From Jejuia sp043557195 (lineage in GTDB: Bacteria > Bacteroidota > Bacteroidia > Flavobacteriales > Flavobacteriaceae), in contig CP121314.1 in NCBI GenBank assembly GCA_043557195.1, positions 1,798,001 to 1,862,000 on the forward strand: DNA of 64,000 nt, in the 5' to 3' direction. The notes beneath the pieces are model-generated. The model was not told where the DNA came from. It searched no databases and saw nothing but the letters and a program-made list of their open reading frames with translations. Positions 1-8,266 of this stretch are shown one piece after another; the first letter of the stretch is position 1; the number at the start of each line of letters is the position of its first letter. Position numbers and translations under genes: made by a program.

Positions 1-279
1 TTTTGCTTTATTGGCAATATTGAAAATTTTAGGATAGCCTACATTATTGCGTTCTAGGATGATACCAAATGTATCTCCGTTTCTAATTGTGTCTCGTTTT
101 ACAATGTAATTATCTAGATTAAAACCAAACTCCATAACTGGTTCTGGCTCTTCTACTATGGCTACTTCCTCTTCCTGTATTTCAGGTTTGGGGTCGTCTT
201 TACAGCCCATAATGAGTAACCCTAAAAAGAAAAGTATTAAATATTTGTCCCCCAATCTTCTATCTCTTGTGCTGTCCAT
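1..279 (-). CDS. M23-type peptidase lipoprotein, N-terminal part (cut by window edge)
   Basis: Only the first 93 codons are visible; the gene runs off the left edge. The ATG chosen at 279 lies inside the upstream dioxygenase gene, giving a 43-nt overlap in another frame; a TTG eight codons later is a possible alternative. The product begins with a short basic stretch, a hydrophobic segment and a lipobox-like LLIMGC, so it should be a lipoprotein with the Cys near residue 25. After an acidic Glu/Pro-rich linker comes a segment containing DNYIVKRDTIRNGDTFG, which looks like the LysM-like start of flavobacterial M23 endopeptidases. The M23 catalytic domain itself is outside the window, so the family is inferred from this N-terminal segment and from remembered gene order next to tryptophan dioxygenase. 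Confidence 0.6.
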   Translation of the reverse strand, partial: MDSTRDRRLGDKYLILFFLGLLIMGCKDDPKPEIQEEEVAIVEEPEPVMEFGFNLDNYIVKRDTIRNGDTFGIILERNNVGYPKIFNIANKAK

Positions 280-1157
280 AAATCTGGAAAAAATATTCGT
301 TTTTGATATTTTGGATGCATATATTTTACCCACTCGCTACCACCAGTAGCTTCAGCAGTTTTGCCTCCAATATTTAAATAATGATTTGCTGTATTGTAAT
401 GTGCCATAACCCATTTTACGTTTACGGTATAATCGTAATGTCTCATGGCGTCAATTAATGCTTTGTTTGCTCTAGAAGATTTTGGTAATTTCTTATACTT
501 AGACCATAAATTTTTGCCCTCATATTTTTTTGAAAACCTAATAAATTCATCTTTATATCGCTTCTCAAAAGCAGATAAAGTATAGGTTTTTTTACCCGTT
601 TTATAATCTTTCCCCGCCGCTTGCCAGTACAATTGTTCAAAAGCACTATTGCAGCATATGTCCTTGCTTACATTATCCCTAAAACGTTTATCTATTAAGT
701 TAATAAGTTCAGTAGATGCGAACTCTACCATTCTATATTGCGCACTTTGAAAACCACTTGCGGGTGTTAACGTAGTTCTAAATTGATTGTACTGATCGAT
801 ATCCATCCCATCCTTCATAATGCTGAAAGACGATGTAAGCACATCAAAATACCGACTCACACGCATTATTTTTTCCGTAAACTCCGCTACTTCAAAATCA
901 TTTTCAGCAACTTGCTCAATTTCAGAAAGTATCATTTTAAAAAGCAGTTCACTTACTTGATGGTACATAATAAATACCATTTCATCTGGGAAGTCAGTTC
1001 TGGGCTTTTGAAGATTTAGCAACACATCGGTTTGAATGTAATCCCAATAACTGATGGGTTTGCTATGTAGCAATCCTTCTAAATGAACTTCTAAATCTTG
1101 GTCTATAGACTCGTACTTTACTTTAAGTTGGTTGGTTATGTCTGAGTCTGATTTCAT
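237..1157 (-). CDS. kynA: Tryptophan 2,3-dioxygenase
   Basis: Haem enzyme that opens the indole ring of L-tryptophan to N-formylkynurenine, the first step of the kynurenine pathway; cytoplasmic. The 306-residue product has the family's typical length and landmarks: YWDYIQTDVLLNLQ near 37-50, the active-site segment VFIMYHQVSELLFK with His66, SGFQSAQYRMVEF at 134-146, and AHYNTANHY with His253 as the likely haem ligand, followed by TGGS at 271-274. Its ATG overlaps the stop of the upstream DUF3108 gene in a TAATG arrangement, which suggests translational coupling, and its 3' end overlaps the M23 gene. The three genes are probably one operon. Other aromatic-catabolism genes (hppD, hmgA) lie 2 kb away. 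Confidence 0.96.
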   Translation of the reverse strand: MKSDSDITNQLKVKYESIDQDLEVHLEGLLHSKPISYWDYIQTDVLLNLQKPRTDFPDEMVFIMYHQVSELLFKMILSEIEQVAENDFEVAEFTEKIMRVSRYFDVLTSSFSIMKDGMDIDQYNQFRTTLTPASGFQSAQYRMVEFASTELINLIDKRFRDNVSKDICCNSAFEQLYWQAAGKDYKTGKKTYTLSAFEKRYKDEFIRFSKKYEGKNLWSKYKKLPKSSRANKALIDAMRHYDYTVNVKWVMAHYNTANHYLNIGGKTAEATGGSEWVKYMHPKYQKRIFFPDLWTAQEIEDWGTNI

Positions 1158-1939
1158 TAATTATTAACAACTATTTGAAACGGGTGCTTCAGTCCCTTAA
1201 AGGCTTCTAGATCTGCTCTAAGCGACCCCACAGCCAAATCTGCTTTAATGCGCAAAGGTACTTTATTTTTATCTTTAGAGACCCATAGTGTTAAACTTTC
1301 TTCCTCTTTAAAAACACGACCAGCCATTACGTAAGGTCTAAATTTTAAAGCCACTACATCACCAAAATCAGTATCAATAGTTTCAACACCTAAATACTGA
1401 AGTTTAAAACCATAATTTTCCTCATCAAAAAACATATCAACCTTAAACTCGTCGCCAATTTTTAGCGTATTTATGTCTATGCTATTGCGCAAATAATAAT
1501 AGGTAGACACCATATCCTGAATATTAGGTTTGGTATCAATCACCTTCTTAGTTTTATGCTTTTTGTTATTAACGTGAGCTTTAAGGTTCTTATGGTCAAA
1601 CTCAATCTCAATATCCTTAGTATGCCCGCCCTCATCAATATTACGCACAAACTTATAAGGCATTATAGTATTTTTGTCAAAATAGCTTTCATATCTATCT
1701 TTCACCTTAAAAAACCATTTAATCATGCCTGTTGTCCAGCCCTTGCCAACAACATGGTACACGTCTTTATCATCTAATTTAGAATCTTTAACAGTAAGTG
1801 TTGCGTTTCCAGCTTTTAAAAAACCGCTATAGCTCATCTTAAATTTAAACCATTCGCCATCTCCAAAAGCCGATTCTTGCTGTGCTACCGAAGCTTGCAC
1901 AACACTAAACGTTATTATTATAAGTAGTAATTTTTTCAT
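1157..1939 (-). CDS. DUF3108 family exported protein
   Basis: 260 residues with a clear signal peptide (MKKLLLIIITFSVVQASVAQ) and cleavage after AQ. The mature part begins with FGDGEWFKFKMSYSGF and continues as a beta-rich periplasmic domain with GNATLTVKD, YESYFDKNTIMPYKF and a late VPLRIKADLAVG segment, the pattern of DUF3108. The biochemical role is unknown. It is the first gene of the DUF3108-kynA-M23 unit, with the stop codon overlapping the kynA start by one base. A consensus -7 box lies about 80 bp upstream. The link to tryptophan breakdown is only by position. Confidence 0.85.
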   Translation of the reverse strand: MKKLLLIIITFSVVQASVAQQESAFGDGEWFKFKMSYSGFLKAGNATLTVKDSKLDDKDVYHVVGKGWTTGMIKWFFKVKDRYESYFDKNTIMPYKFVRNIDEGGHTKDIEIEFDHKNLKAHVNNKKHKTKKVIDTKPNIQDMVSTYYYLRNSIDINTLKIGDEFKVDMFFDEENYGFKLQYLGVETIDTDFGDVVALKFRPYVMAGRVFKEEESLTLWVSKDKNKVPLRIKADLAVGSLRADLEAFKGLKHPFQIVVNN

Positions 1940-2016
1940 CTTTATTTGGGTAATTATAATGTAACTTCTCTCTCAACTTTTTATTGTTTTCACCTAAGAA
2001 ATTACAATTACTATTC

Positions 2017-2024
2017 CAAAAATA
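2017..2024 (-). promoter_or_regulatory. Bacteroidota -7 box upstream of DUF3108-kynA
   Basis: On the minus strand this reads TATTTTTG, a perfect match to the Bacteroidota -7 consensus TAnnTTTG, about 80 bp before the DUF3108 start codon. No convincing TTG -33 box was found at 19-21 bp spacing, so strength is uncertain. Confidence 0.45.
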
Positions 2025-2095
2025 GAAATTTTATCCAAAACCCACGGTTTACAAGTGTTATAGTTATGTTAGAAAACAGCTTATCGATTATTTTT

Positions 2096-2186
2096 TAGGG
2101 CGCTACCACAAGGGTCGGGCTTTACGTTACTAGTTTTGGCTCGATGCTCGCCTCGCCAAAAGCTATCCACTGCAATCCCTAGCGCG
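2096..2186. repeat. GC-rich structured intergenic element
   Basis: Most of the 338-bp gap 1940-2277 is AT-rich, but this 91-bp block is GC-rich and structured. It starts TAGGGCGCTA, ends CCCTAGCGCG (near-complementary ends), and holds a 7-bp inverted repeat, TTTTGGC at 2134-2140 and GCCAAAA at 2155-2161. The arrangement GGGCG...CGGGCT...TATCCACTGCAATCCCTA resembles an interspersed element I recall from intergenic regions of many flavobacterial genomes. Only one copy is seen here, so calling it a repeat rests on memory rather than on this sequence. The rest of the gap holds the promoter of the leftward operon and the leader of the rightward gene. Confidence 0.45.
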
Positions 2187-2277
2187 CTCATCCGCCAAAG
2201 TCATTTTTTTCAAAAAAACATGCTCACATTTTTGCCGTGGTGCGATGTACTAGTATAATTAATTAAAACCAAAACTT

Positions 2278-2799
2278 ATGAGACGACACACATTAACAAT
2301 TTGTCTACTATTCTTAGTATCTGCAACAACATTTGCGCAAGATTTTAATTTATCTGCAACCGCAGGCTATTTAAACATTAATTCCATTTTTAAAGTAGAT
2401 GGCGAAAAACGCGATTTAGATTTTAAAAGCAGTGGCTTTTATTTTGGTGCACAAAGTGAAATACCGCTCGCCGAAAAAATCGATTTGCAGCCTGAAGTAG
2501 CTTTAGCACTAAACGCTGAAGGGGATGCGCTTTATTTTGGTGCACTTGGTAGTTACCAAGCTACTGAAGAATTTAGTGTACTTTTTGGACCAACACTAAA
2601 CGTTATTTTAGAAGACGTCGCTAACGGTTATCAAACATTAGGAATCTTCCTTGGTTTTGGTGGCGATTACGATATAACCGAAAAAATATATGCACAAGCC
2701 AAGTACAATGTTCAGTTAAATGATTATTACAATGGTACAGGAGGCGTAAGTTCTAAGGTAAACTTCTTGATGGTAGGTATAGGGTTTAGAATTTTATAA
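2278..2799 (+). CDS. Small outer-membrane beta-barrel (porin-like) protein
   Basis: 173 residues: signal peptide MRRHTLTICLLFLVSATTFAQ, then alternating hydrophobic strands and turns typical of an eight-stranded OmpA/OmpX-like barrel (FNLSATAGYLNIN, SSGFYFGAQSEIPL, GALGSYQATEEFSVLFGPTLNV, GIFLGFGGDYDI). It ends in a strand, VNFLMVGIGFRIL, whose last residues fit outer-membrane insertion by BamA, though the final residue is Leu rather than the usual Phe. Function unknown. It is a single gene: the neighbour on the left points away and the one on the right is convergent, separated by a strong bidirectional terminator. Confidence 0.75.
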   Translation: MRRHTLTICLLFLVSATTFAQDFNLSATAGYLNINSIFKVDGEKRDLDFKSSGFYFGAQSEIPLAEKIDLQPEVALALNAEGDALYFGALGSYQATEEFSVLFGPTLNVILEDVANGYQTLGIFLGFGGDYDITEKIYAQAKYNVQLNDYYNGTGGVSSKVNFLMVGIGFRIL

Positions 2800-2824
2800 T
2801 AATTAGTTTGAGTTAGTTTAGTTA

Positions 2825-2864
2825 AAAACGGCACGATGAAATTAGTCGTAAATCGTGCCGTTTT
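2825..2864. terminator. Bidirectional intrinsic terminator
   Basis: Perfect 13-bp stem: AAAACGGCACGAT at 2825-2837 pairs with ATCGTGCCGTTTT at 2852-2864, with a 14-nt loop. T-runs on both strands serve the barrel gene (+) and hppD (-), whose stop is only 7 bp away. Confidence 0.92.
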
Positions 2865-2870
2865 GTTTTT

Positions 2871-4031
2871 CTATAACGTACCACGTTTTGCCTGCTCTCG
2901 CTCAATAGATTCAAAAAGCGCCTTAAAGTTTCCTGCACCAAAACCTTTTGCGCCCATACGCTGAATAATTTCGAAAAACAACGTTGGTCTGTCTTCAACA
3001 GGTTTAGTGAAAATTTGTAACAAATAGCCTTCCTCGTCTGCATCAATCATAATCCCTAAACTTTTTAAAGTTTCAATATCTTCTCTAAGTTCGTGGCTAT
3101 GCTCTTCCAGTCGTCCAGGAACGGCTCTGTAATACTCATCTGGTGGAATAGATAAAAACTCCACACCTCGACTTCTCAATTGGGATACTGTAGAAATAAT
3201 GTCATCTGTAGCTACAGCAATATGCTGCACACCAGCACCTTCGTAAAAATCTAAATATTCTTCAATCTGCGAACGCTTTTTACCTTCCGCAGGCTCGTTA
3301 ATGGGGAATTTTATGCGTCCGTTACCATTACTCATCACTTTACTCATTAAAGCTGAATATTCGGTATGGATTTGCTTGTCATCAAAGGATAAAAAATTCT
3401 CAAATCCCATCACGTCTTCATACCATTTTACCCATTTATTCATTTGCCCCCAACCTACATTGCCAACCATGTGGTCAATATATTTTAAACCTACTGGTGT
3501 TGGATTATAATCATTATCCCAAGCTGTAAACCCTGGTAAAAATGTACCGTTGTAGTTTTTACGCTCAACAAACATGTGTACCGTTTCGCCATAAGTATAA
3601 ATTCCTGCGCGTACTACTTCTCCATGTTCGTCTTTCTCCACAGTTGGTTCCATATATGATTTTGCACCTCTACTTGTAGTTTCTTCATAAGCTTTTCGTG
3701 CATCCTCAACCCAAAGCGCTATTACTTTTACACCATCACCATGCTTTACAATATGATCATTAATAGGTGACTTACTATTAAGCGGGGTAGTAAGCACTAA
3801 TTTAATCTTATCTTGCTTCAACACATAAGACACAGAATCTTTACTTCCAGTTTCTAGACCTCTGTATGAGTGCGATTGAAACCCAAAAGCGGTTTTGTAA
3901 AAGTGCGCTGCTTGTTTTGCATTTCCTACATAAAACTCCACGTAGTCAGTTCCTAATAGCGGTAAAAAATCTTGAGCTCCTTCAAATATTTTTTCTAATC
4001 CGTATTCTACCGATTTTATTTCTTTACTCAT
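2871..4031 (-). CDS. hppD: 4-hydroxyphenylpyruvate dioxygenase
   Basis: Fe(II) enzyme converting 4-hydroxyphenylpyruvate to homogentisate in tyrosine breakdown. Two vicinal-oxygen-chelate domains are visible. The iron ligands are His in IDHMVGNV (residue 187 from the start used here), His in GVQHIAVA (270) and Glu in LFFEIIQR (354), and the C-terminal gate helix GAGNFKALFESIE is present. The open frame extends six codons further to 4049, but that ATG lies inside a hairpin repeat (4046-4118). The start at 4031 gives 386 residues, begins MSKEIKSVEYG, and has an A-rich leader, so it is preferred. It lies downstream of hmgA in the same direction, 88 bp away, and is probably co-transcribed. Fumarylacetoacetase is not in the window. 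Confidence 0.96.
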   Translation of the reverse strand: MSKEIKSVEYGLEKIFEGAQDFLPLLGTDYVEFYVGNAKQAAHFYKTAFGFQSHSYRGLETGSKDSVSYVLKQDKIKLVLTTPLNSKSPINDHIVKHGDGVKVIALWVEDARKAYEETTSRGAKSYMEPTVEKDEHGEVVRAGIYTYGETVHMFVERKNYNGTFLPGFTAWDNDYNPTPVGLKYIDHMVGNVGWGQMNKWVKWYEDVMGFENFLSFDDKQIHTEYSALMSKVMSNGNGRIKFPINEPAEGKKRSQIEEYLDFYEGAGVQHIAVATDDIISTVSQLRSRGVEFLSIPPDEYYRAVPGRLEEHSHELREDIETLKSLGIMIDADEEGYLLQIFTKPVEDRPTLFFEIIQRMGAKGFGAGNFKALFESIEREQAKRGTL

Positions 4032-4045
4032 TGTTTTTAGTTTTG

Positions 4046-4118
4046 TCATTCCCGCGAAGGCGGGAATCTTATCGTTTCAATTTTAATACTATGGATCCTG
4101 CTTTCGCAGGAACGACAA
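4046..4118. repeat. Paired-hairpin intergenic repeat (REP-like)
   Basis: Two hairpins in tandem: ATTCCCGC-GAAG-GCGGGAAT at 4048-4067 and TCCTGC-TTTC-GCAGGA at 4096-4111. The outer ends GTCATTCC (4046-4053) and GGAACGAC are near-perfect inverted repeats. This is the layout of REP-like elements spread through intergenic regions of many bacteria. A truncated relative (ATTCCTGCTTTCGCCT) occurs at 5346-5361. The element sits between hmgA and hppD and could act as a transcript-stabilising or attenuating structure. Confidence 0.7.
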
Positions 4119-4119
4119 C

Positions 4120-5277
4120 TTACTCTAACCAAGATGTATGATAACTATCATCTGCTATTTTCATAGCTTCTTCTGTAACCATAAGAGGTTTAAAGGTGTC
4201 CACCATAACGGCGAGTTCTTCGGTTTCGGTTTTTCCAATACTACGCTCGGTAGCTCCAGGATGCGGCCCATGTGGAATACCCGCTGGATGCAATGATATA
4301 TGACCTGCTTCTACATCGTTTCTACTCATAAAATCACCATCTACATAATACAACACCTCATCGCTATCAATATTACTATGATTATATGGTGCTGGAATGG
4401 ATTGCGGATGGTAATCGTATAGCCTTGGTACAAAACTACACACCACAAAAGCATCAGTTTCAAAGGTTTGATGCACTGGTGGCGGTTGATGAATTCTGCC
4501 TGTTATAGGTTCAAAATCATGAATTGAAAATGCATACGGATAGTTGTAACCATCGTAACCCACAACATCAAAAGGATGTGAGGCATACACCATTTCTATA
4601 ATATCGTCTTGTTTTTTTACTTTAATTAGAAACTCTCCAGATTCGTTATACGTTTCTAATTCCTCTGGTCTACGGATATCGCGTTCACAAAACGGAGAAT
4701 GCTCTAGTAATTGCCCAAACCAATTACGGTAACGTTTTGGCGTATAAATTGGTCTGCGAGATTCTACGATAAACAAACGATTATCTTCCGTATCAAAATC
4801 TATTTTGTAGATAATTCCGCGAGGGACCAACAGATAATCTCCATATTTAAAATCGAGATTCCCTAACATAGTTCTTAATTTCCCAGTGCCTTTATGGATA
4901 AAAATCAATTCATCAGCATCAGTGTTTTTATAGAAATAATCGTTAGTAGATTGTTTTGGTGCCGCTAAAATAATCGCACAATCGCTATTGATAAGTACTG
5001 TTTTTCTGCTCTCTAAAAAATCGGTTTCAGGTTTTACTTGAAATCCTTTAAAGCGATATGATTTTATATTATTTGCTTTTGAAATTTTTGGTGCAACACT
5101 GTATTGGTTTTTTATAGCTTTTACCTGTGTTGGTCTTTGCTCATGATAACTGTTGGTAGACATACCATCAAACCCAATGGTGCCAAATAATTGCTCATAA
5201 TACAACGAACCATCTGGCTTCCTAAATTGTGTATGACGTTTAGGGGGAATATTCCCTAATTTATGATAAAATGGCAT
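4120..5277 (-). CDS. hmgA: Homogentisate 1,2-dioxygenase
   Basis: Opens the homogentisate ring to maleylacetoacetate, the step after HppD. The 385-residue, cupin-type protein is of the shorter form common in Flavobacteriaceae. Likely iron ligands are His300 in PYNHSN, Glu307 (or Asp306) in NIDSDE and His336 in GIPHGPHPG, which line up with the H-x5-E and TPHGP pattern of the human enzyme with one inserted residue. The C-terminus contains GATERSIGKTETEELAVMV. It is the first gene of the hmgA-hppD unit. A 7-bp palindrome and a weak -7 box lie just upstream (5296-5333). Confidence 0.94.
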   Translation of the reverse strand: MPFYHKLGNIPPKRHTQFRKPDGSLYYEQLFGTIGFDGMSTNSYHEQRPTQVKAIKNQYSVAPKISKANNIKSYRFKGFQVKPETDFLESRKTVLINSDCAIILAAPKQSTNDYFYKNTDADELIFIHKGTGKLRTMLGNLDFKYGDYLLVPRGIIYKIDFDTEDNRLFIVESRRPIYTPKRYRNWFGQLLEHSPFCERDIRRPEELETYNESGEFLIKVKKQDDIIEMVYASHPFDVVGYDGYNYPYAFSIHDFEPITGRIHQPPPVHQTFETDAFVVCSFVPRLYDYHPQSIPAPYNHSNIDSDEVLYYVDGDFMSRNDVEAGHISLHPAGIPHGPHPGATERSIGKTETEELAVMVDTFKPLMVTEEAMKIADDSYHTSWLE

Positions 5278-5295
5278 TTTTTTAAAGTTTAGTGA

Positions 5296-5314
5296 TTAAC
5301 CCTAAATGGGTTAA
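5296..5314. promoter_or_regulatory. Palindrome in hmgA leader (candidate operator)
   Basis: TTAACCC (5296-5302), spacer TAAAT, GGGTTAA (5308-5314): a perfect 7-bp inverted repeat ending 19 bp before the hmgA ATG. A weak -7-like box, TATCTTTA on the minus strand at 5326-5333, would put the palindrome just after the transcription start, where a repressor site or leader hairpin would fit. This is a prediction from position only. Confidence 0.35.
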
Positions 5315-5518
5315 ATGATTGATACTAAAGATAGTGAATTTATAGATTCCTGCTTTCGCCTAAATAAGTTCTATGACCATGCAGAAATAACAGAAATGCC
5401 GACTTATTCAGGATTTCTCTTGATAAGATAGTGAAGAAATTGAAGCAAATCTTTAAATAAATGTATCATGACTACACAAATATCGTAAAAAATACAACAC
5501 CAATTTTTTAATGATTCG

Positions 5519-7756
5519 TTAAAACCAAAAGCCCACATTGAAATACCAGACACTATTTCGTTGTTCAGGTGAATAACTGTATTTAATCTGTATCGGCCCA
5601 ATAAAACTATCTACGGCATAACCTAAGGCATAACCTCTATAATCGGGTAAAGTGAACCATTCTCCGGTTTCAAAAATGTTGTCTTCTATATTTGCCCAAT
5701 TGCCTTCTAAAGTAATGTGGTGCTTATTAAAAACCTCATAATCCATACTAAAATAGGCCTTTACGTAGCTATTACCCGTGAGTGAAATAAAATCGTAACC
5801 GTAAAACGGAATAAAATTATTGATGAGATTATTTCCATAGCCTCCCAAAGCAAAATCTAAGGTAGTGGTAGAATTATCTCCCAACTTAAAACCTCCACCT
5901 GTTTGTAAATTGAAGGATAGTTTGGGCGACACACTAAAGGCATACCCTGCAGTGGCTCTAGCAATCGAAAAACTTTCGAAATCTTCATTAAAATGCGATG
6001 CAAATAAATAGGTATGAAAATCACCATTAAAATAAACCCCTCGTTTTGGGAAATATTTGTTATCGTAAGTATCTAATCTTAAATTACCAAATACACTGCC
6101 ATAATCGGTACTTTCAAAGACAAACTCGTCTTGATTGGTATTGGCAATGGTTTCAGAAGTTATTTCTAAACGTTTATGTTCTGCTCCAAGACTTAACGCA
6201 AAATCTTTCCTGAATAATGTTTTAAGATAAAACTGGTTGGTTTGATCGTGTAGTGACGCATTAATTTTATTTAAACCTGTACTAGTAATTTGTGCATCAT
6301 CCAACAATAATTCTGCATTTACGTCCTTTTTAAAAGCATTATATCTAGAGCGTAAACCAATACTCCAATAAAACCCTTTATCAATTAAATAGTTAAAATC
6401 GAAACGTACATTATCTCCAAAAACAATGTCAAGAGACGTAATATCATTACCAAACAATAATCCTTTTTTTGTGAGATTAACTAGTGCTCCACTTTTATAT
6501 AAATCATCATAATGCACCCCAAGTTTTAAAAAGGTAGTTGTTTCATTTTCTTTAACTTCAGCTACTAAATCGTATGTGTCATTGTCATCTGTTGGCTCTA
6601 AATCATAGTAAAATGAATCGAAATTATTGGTAGCTATTAAACTATTCAATCCTTTTAAAAATTTTGAATACGACACCTTTTCACCACCTTTCAATTTTAG
6701 TTTACCTAGAATATAGGAGCGTGTATATTTATCATTCCCTTTCACATAAATACTTCCAATAGTAATACTGTCTTTAACAATTTTAGATATACTTTTACCT
6801 GCTAAAAACTTGTTTTTTCTCAACTTGCTTAAAGACTCTAAATGTTCTAATGCTGCCTTTTCACCATTTTCTATAATGGTATTTCCTTGATTAAAAGACA
6901 CCACATTAAAATCTTTAATATCTGGTTTGATATAAATATCTGTTTTTGGAGATTTTAACTTCATATCATTTATGGTTCTGAAGTTATTTATTTGAATCAA
7001 AACATCTGGAGCAGACACTAATTCTTCAATATTTAGCAACCCATCTTGTACGTCTACACCAATAATAATGTCCATGCCTTTGGCTCGGAGTTCCTCAATA
7101 GGATAATTATTCACCACACCACCGTCGATTAAAACAGTATCATTAATTCTTACCGGTTGAAACAAAGAAGGCAATGCGCCACTTGCCATAACAGCATGGG
7201 TTAAATTACCTTTATCCAACTGCACTTGTTTTCCTGTTTCAATATTTGTTGCAATACAGAAAAACGGAATGGGTAACTCTTCAAAATTACTAATACCACT
7301 GACATGTAACATGAGTTTTGACAATAGGTTATAGGTGTTCTGACCTCGAGATAAGGCCGATGGTAGTTTTACCTTAAAATTATCAAACGGCAGCGTAATG
7401 GCATAACGCTCTGAATTATTACGCTCATAAAATGCTTTGGATGCTCTTGGTAAATCGTCGTTTATAATTTTATCAAAATCGATACTATTGAAAATAGAAT
7501 CAAGTTCTTTGCCTGAGTAACCACTGGCATATAAAGACCCAACAATGGCGCCCATACTTGTTCCTGCAACATAATCTACCTTAACACCTAAACTATCTAA
7601 AACCTTTAACGCCCCAATATGTGCCAAACCTTTTGCACCACCACCACTAAGCACTAAACCTACTTTTGGCTTGGGGCTTTCTTCCATGGTGTTTTGCGCT
7701 TTCACGGAAAGGTAAACTAGCAGAAATAGTAGTAATATGATTGGTTTTAGATTCAA
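5519..7756 (-). CDS. Patatin-like phospholipase with POTRA/outer-membrane barrel
   Basis: 745 residues in the order signal peptide (cleaved near residue 20, VKAQ), patatin domain about 31-230, POTRA-like region about 330-400, then a BamA/TamA-type 16-strand barrel ending FNVGFWF with the C-terminal Phe needed for outer-membrane assembly. Catalytic features are intact: oxyanion loop GGGAKG at 38-43, nucleophile Ser67 in GTSMG, and catalytic Asp211 in DGGVVNNYP. This is the PlpD-like type Vd autotransporter layout, in which the lipase domain is carried by its own barrel. The substrate is presumably phospholipid, by family. It follows the small unknown gene at 7788-8234 by 31 bp in the same direction. 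Confidence 0.9.
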   Translation of the reverse strand: MNLKPIILLLFLLVYLSVKAQNTMEESPKPKVGLVLSGGGAKGLAHIGALKVLDSLGVKVDYVAGTSMGAIVGSLYASGYSGKELDSIFNSIDFDKIINDDLPRASKAFYERNNSERYAITLPFDNFKVKLPSALSRGQNTYNLLSKLMLHVSGISNFEELPIPFFCIATNIETGKQVQLDKGNLTHAVMASGALPSLFQPVRINDTVLIDGGVVNNYPIEELRAKGMDIIIGVDVQDGLLNIEELVSAPDVLIQINNFRTINDMKLKSPKTDIYIKPDIKDFNVVSFNQGNTIIENGEKAALEHLESLSKLRKNKFLAGKSISKIVKDSITIGSIYVKGNDKYTRSYILGKLKLKGGEKVSYSKFLKGLNSLIATNNFDSFYYDLEPTDDNDTYDLVAEVKENETTTFLKLGVHYDDLYKSGALVNLTKKGLLFGNDITSLDIVFGDNVRFDFNYLIDKGFYWSIGLRSRYNAFKKDVNAELLLDDAQITSTGLNKINASLHDQTNQFYLKTLFRKDFALSLGAEHKRLEITSETIANTNQDEFVFESTDYGSVFGNLRLDTYDNKYFPKRGVYFNGDFHTYLFASHFNEDFESFSIARATAGYAFSVSPKLSFNLQTGGGFKLGDNSTTTLDFALGGYGNNLINNFIPFYGYDFISLTGNSYVKAYFSMDYEVFNKHHITLEGNWANIEDNIFETGEWFTLPDYRGYALGYAVDSFIGPIQIKYSYSPEQRNSVWYFNVGFWF

Positions 7757-7787
7757 ATTTTGTTTTACTTTTTTTCCGTAACAGTTT

Positions 7788-8234
7788 TTATTTAGTTCCG
7801 ATCAATATTTTAGCACTTTCGTGATTTGGATAATTGTTTTCAAGGTTTAAAAAACTATCAATTACCTCAATCCAATCTCTTTCACTTGCATAATCCGAAA
7901 TATTTTTTGTTATGGCTATTCTCATAAATATTACTGCTAAAACATCTTTAGTGATTTTTAAAGACCTCAAGTTTTCGGGTAAAATATCAAGGGTACAAAA
8001 TAGAGAAAAACACAGATTATATAAATCTTTAAAATCTATAGAATTCGGTAATTTCAAAATCAAATAATTATATAGCTTTTCAACACTATATATTTCCAAT
8101 TCAGATATGTTTTCTTCAATCATTTTCTTTTCTGCAAGACGTTCTCCCTTCCAGAAAAAACGCTTTCCAATTTTTCTTAAATGTTTATGCCATTCAAAGT
8201 CAGTTGTCAATTGACCTTTTCGTTTATTTCCCAT
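7788..8234 (-). CDS. Conserved hypothetical cytoplasmic protein
   Basis: 148 residues, no signal peptide or membrane segment. It starts with a basic, aromatic segment (DFEWHKHLRKIGKRFFWKGERLAEKK) and continues as an all-helical, Leu/Ile-rich domain. The basic N-terminus looks like that of small conserved proteins of unknown function; I do not recognise the fold. It is 32 bp downstream of uvrC and 31 bp upstream of the patatin gene, all on the minus strand, so it may be co-transcribed with uvrC. Reading frame, A-rich leader and codon use look like those of its neighbours. Confidence 0.65.
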   Translation of the reverse strand: MGNKRKGQLTTDFEWHKHLRKIGKRFFWKGERLAEKKMIEENISELEIYSVEKLYNYLILKLPNSIDFKDLYNLCFSLFCTLDILPENLRSLKITKDVLAVIFMRIAITKNISDYASERDWIEVIDSFLNLENNYPNHESAKILIGTK

Positions 8235-8266
8235 TTTCTCAAATTATTGTCAGCTTAATAACAAAA

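Noticed and set aside
4031..4049. Six-codon extension of hppD
   Set aside because: Its ATG falls in a hairpin repeat; the next ATG gives the expected N-terminus.
5404..5601. 65-residue frame at the end of the patatin gene
   Set aside because: Overlaps the barrel C-terminus in another frame and has no supporting features.
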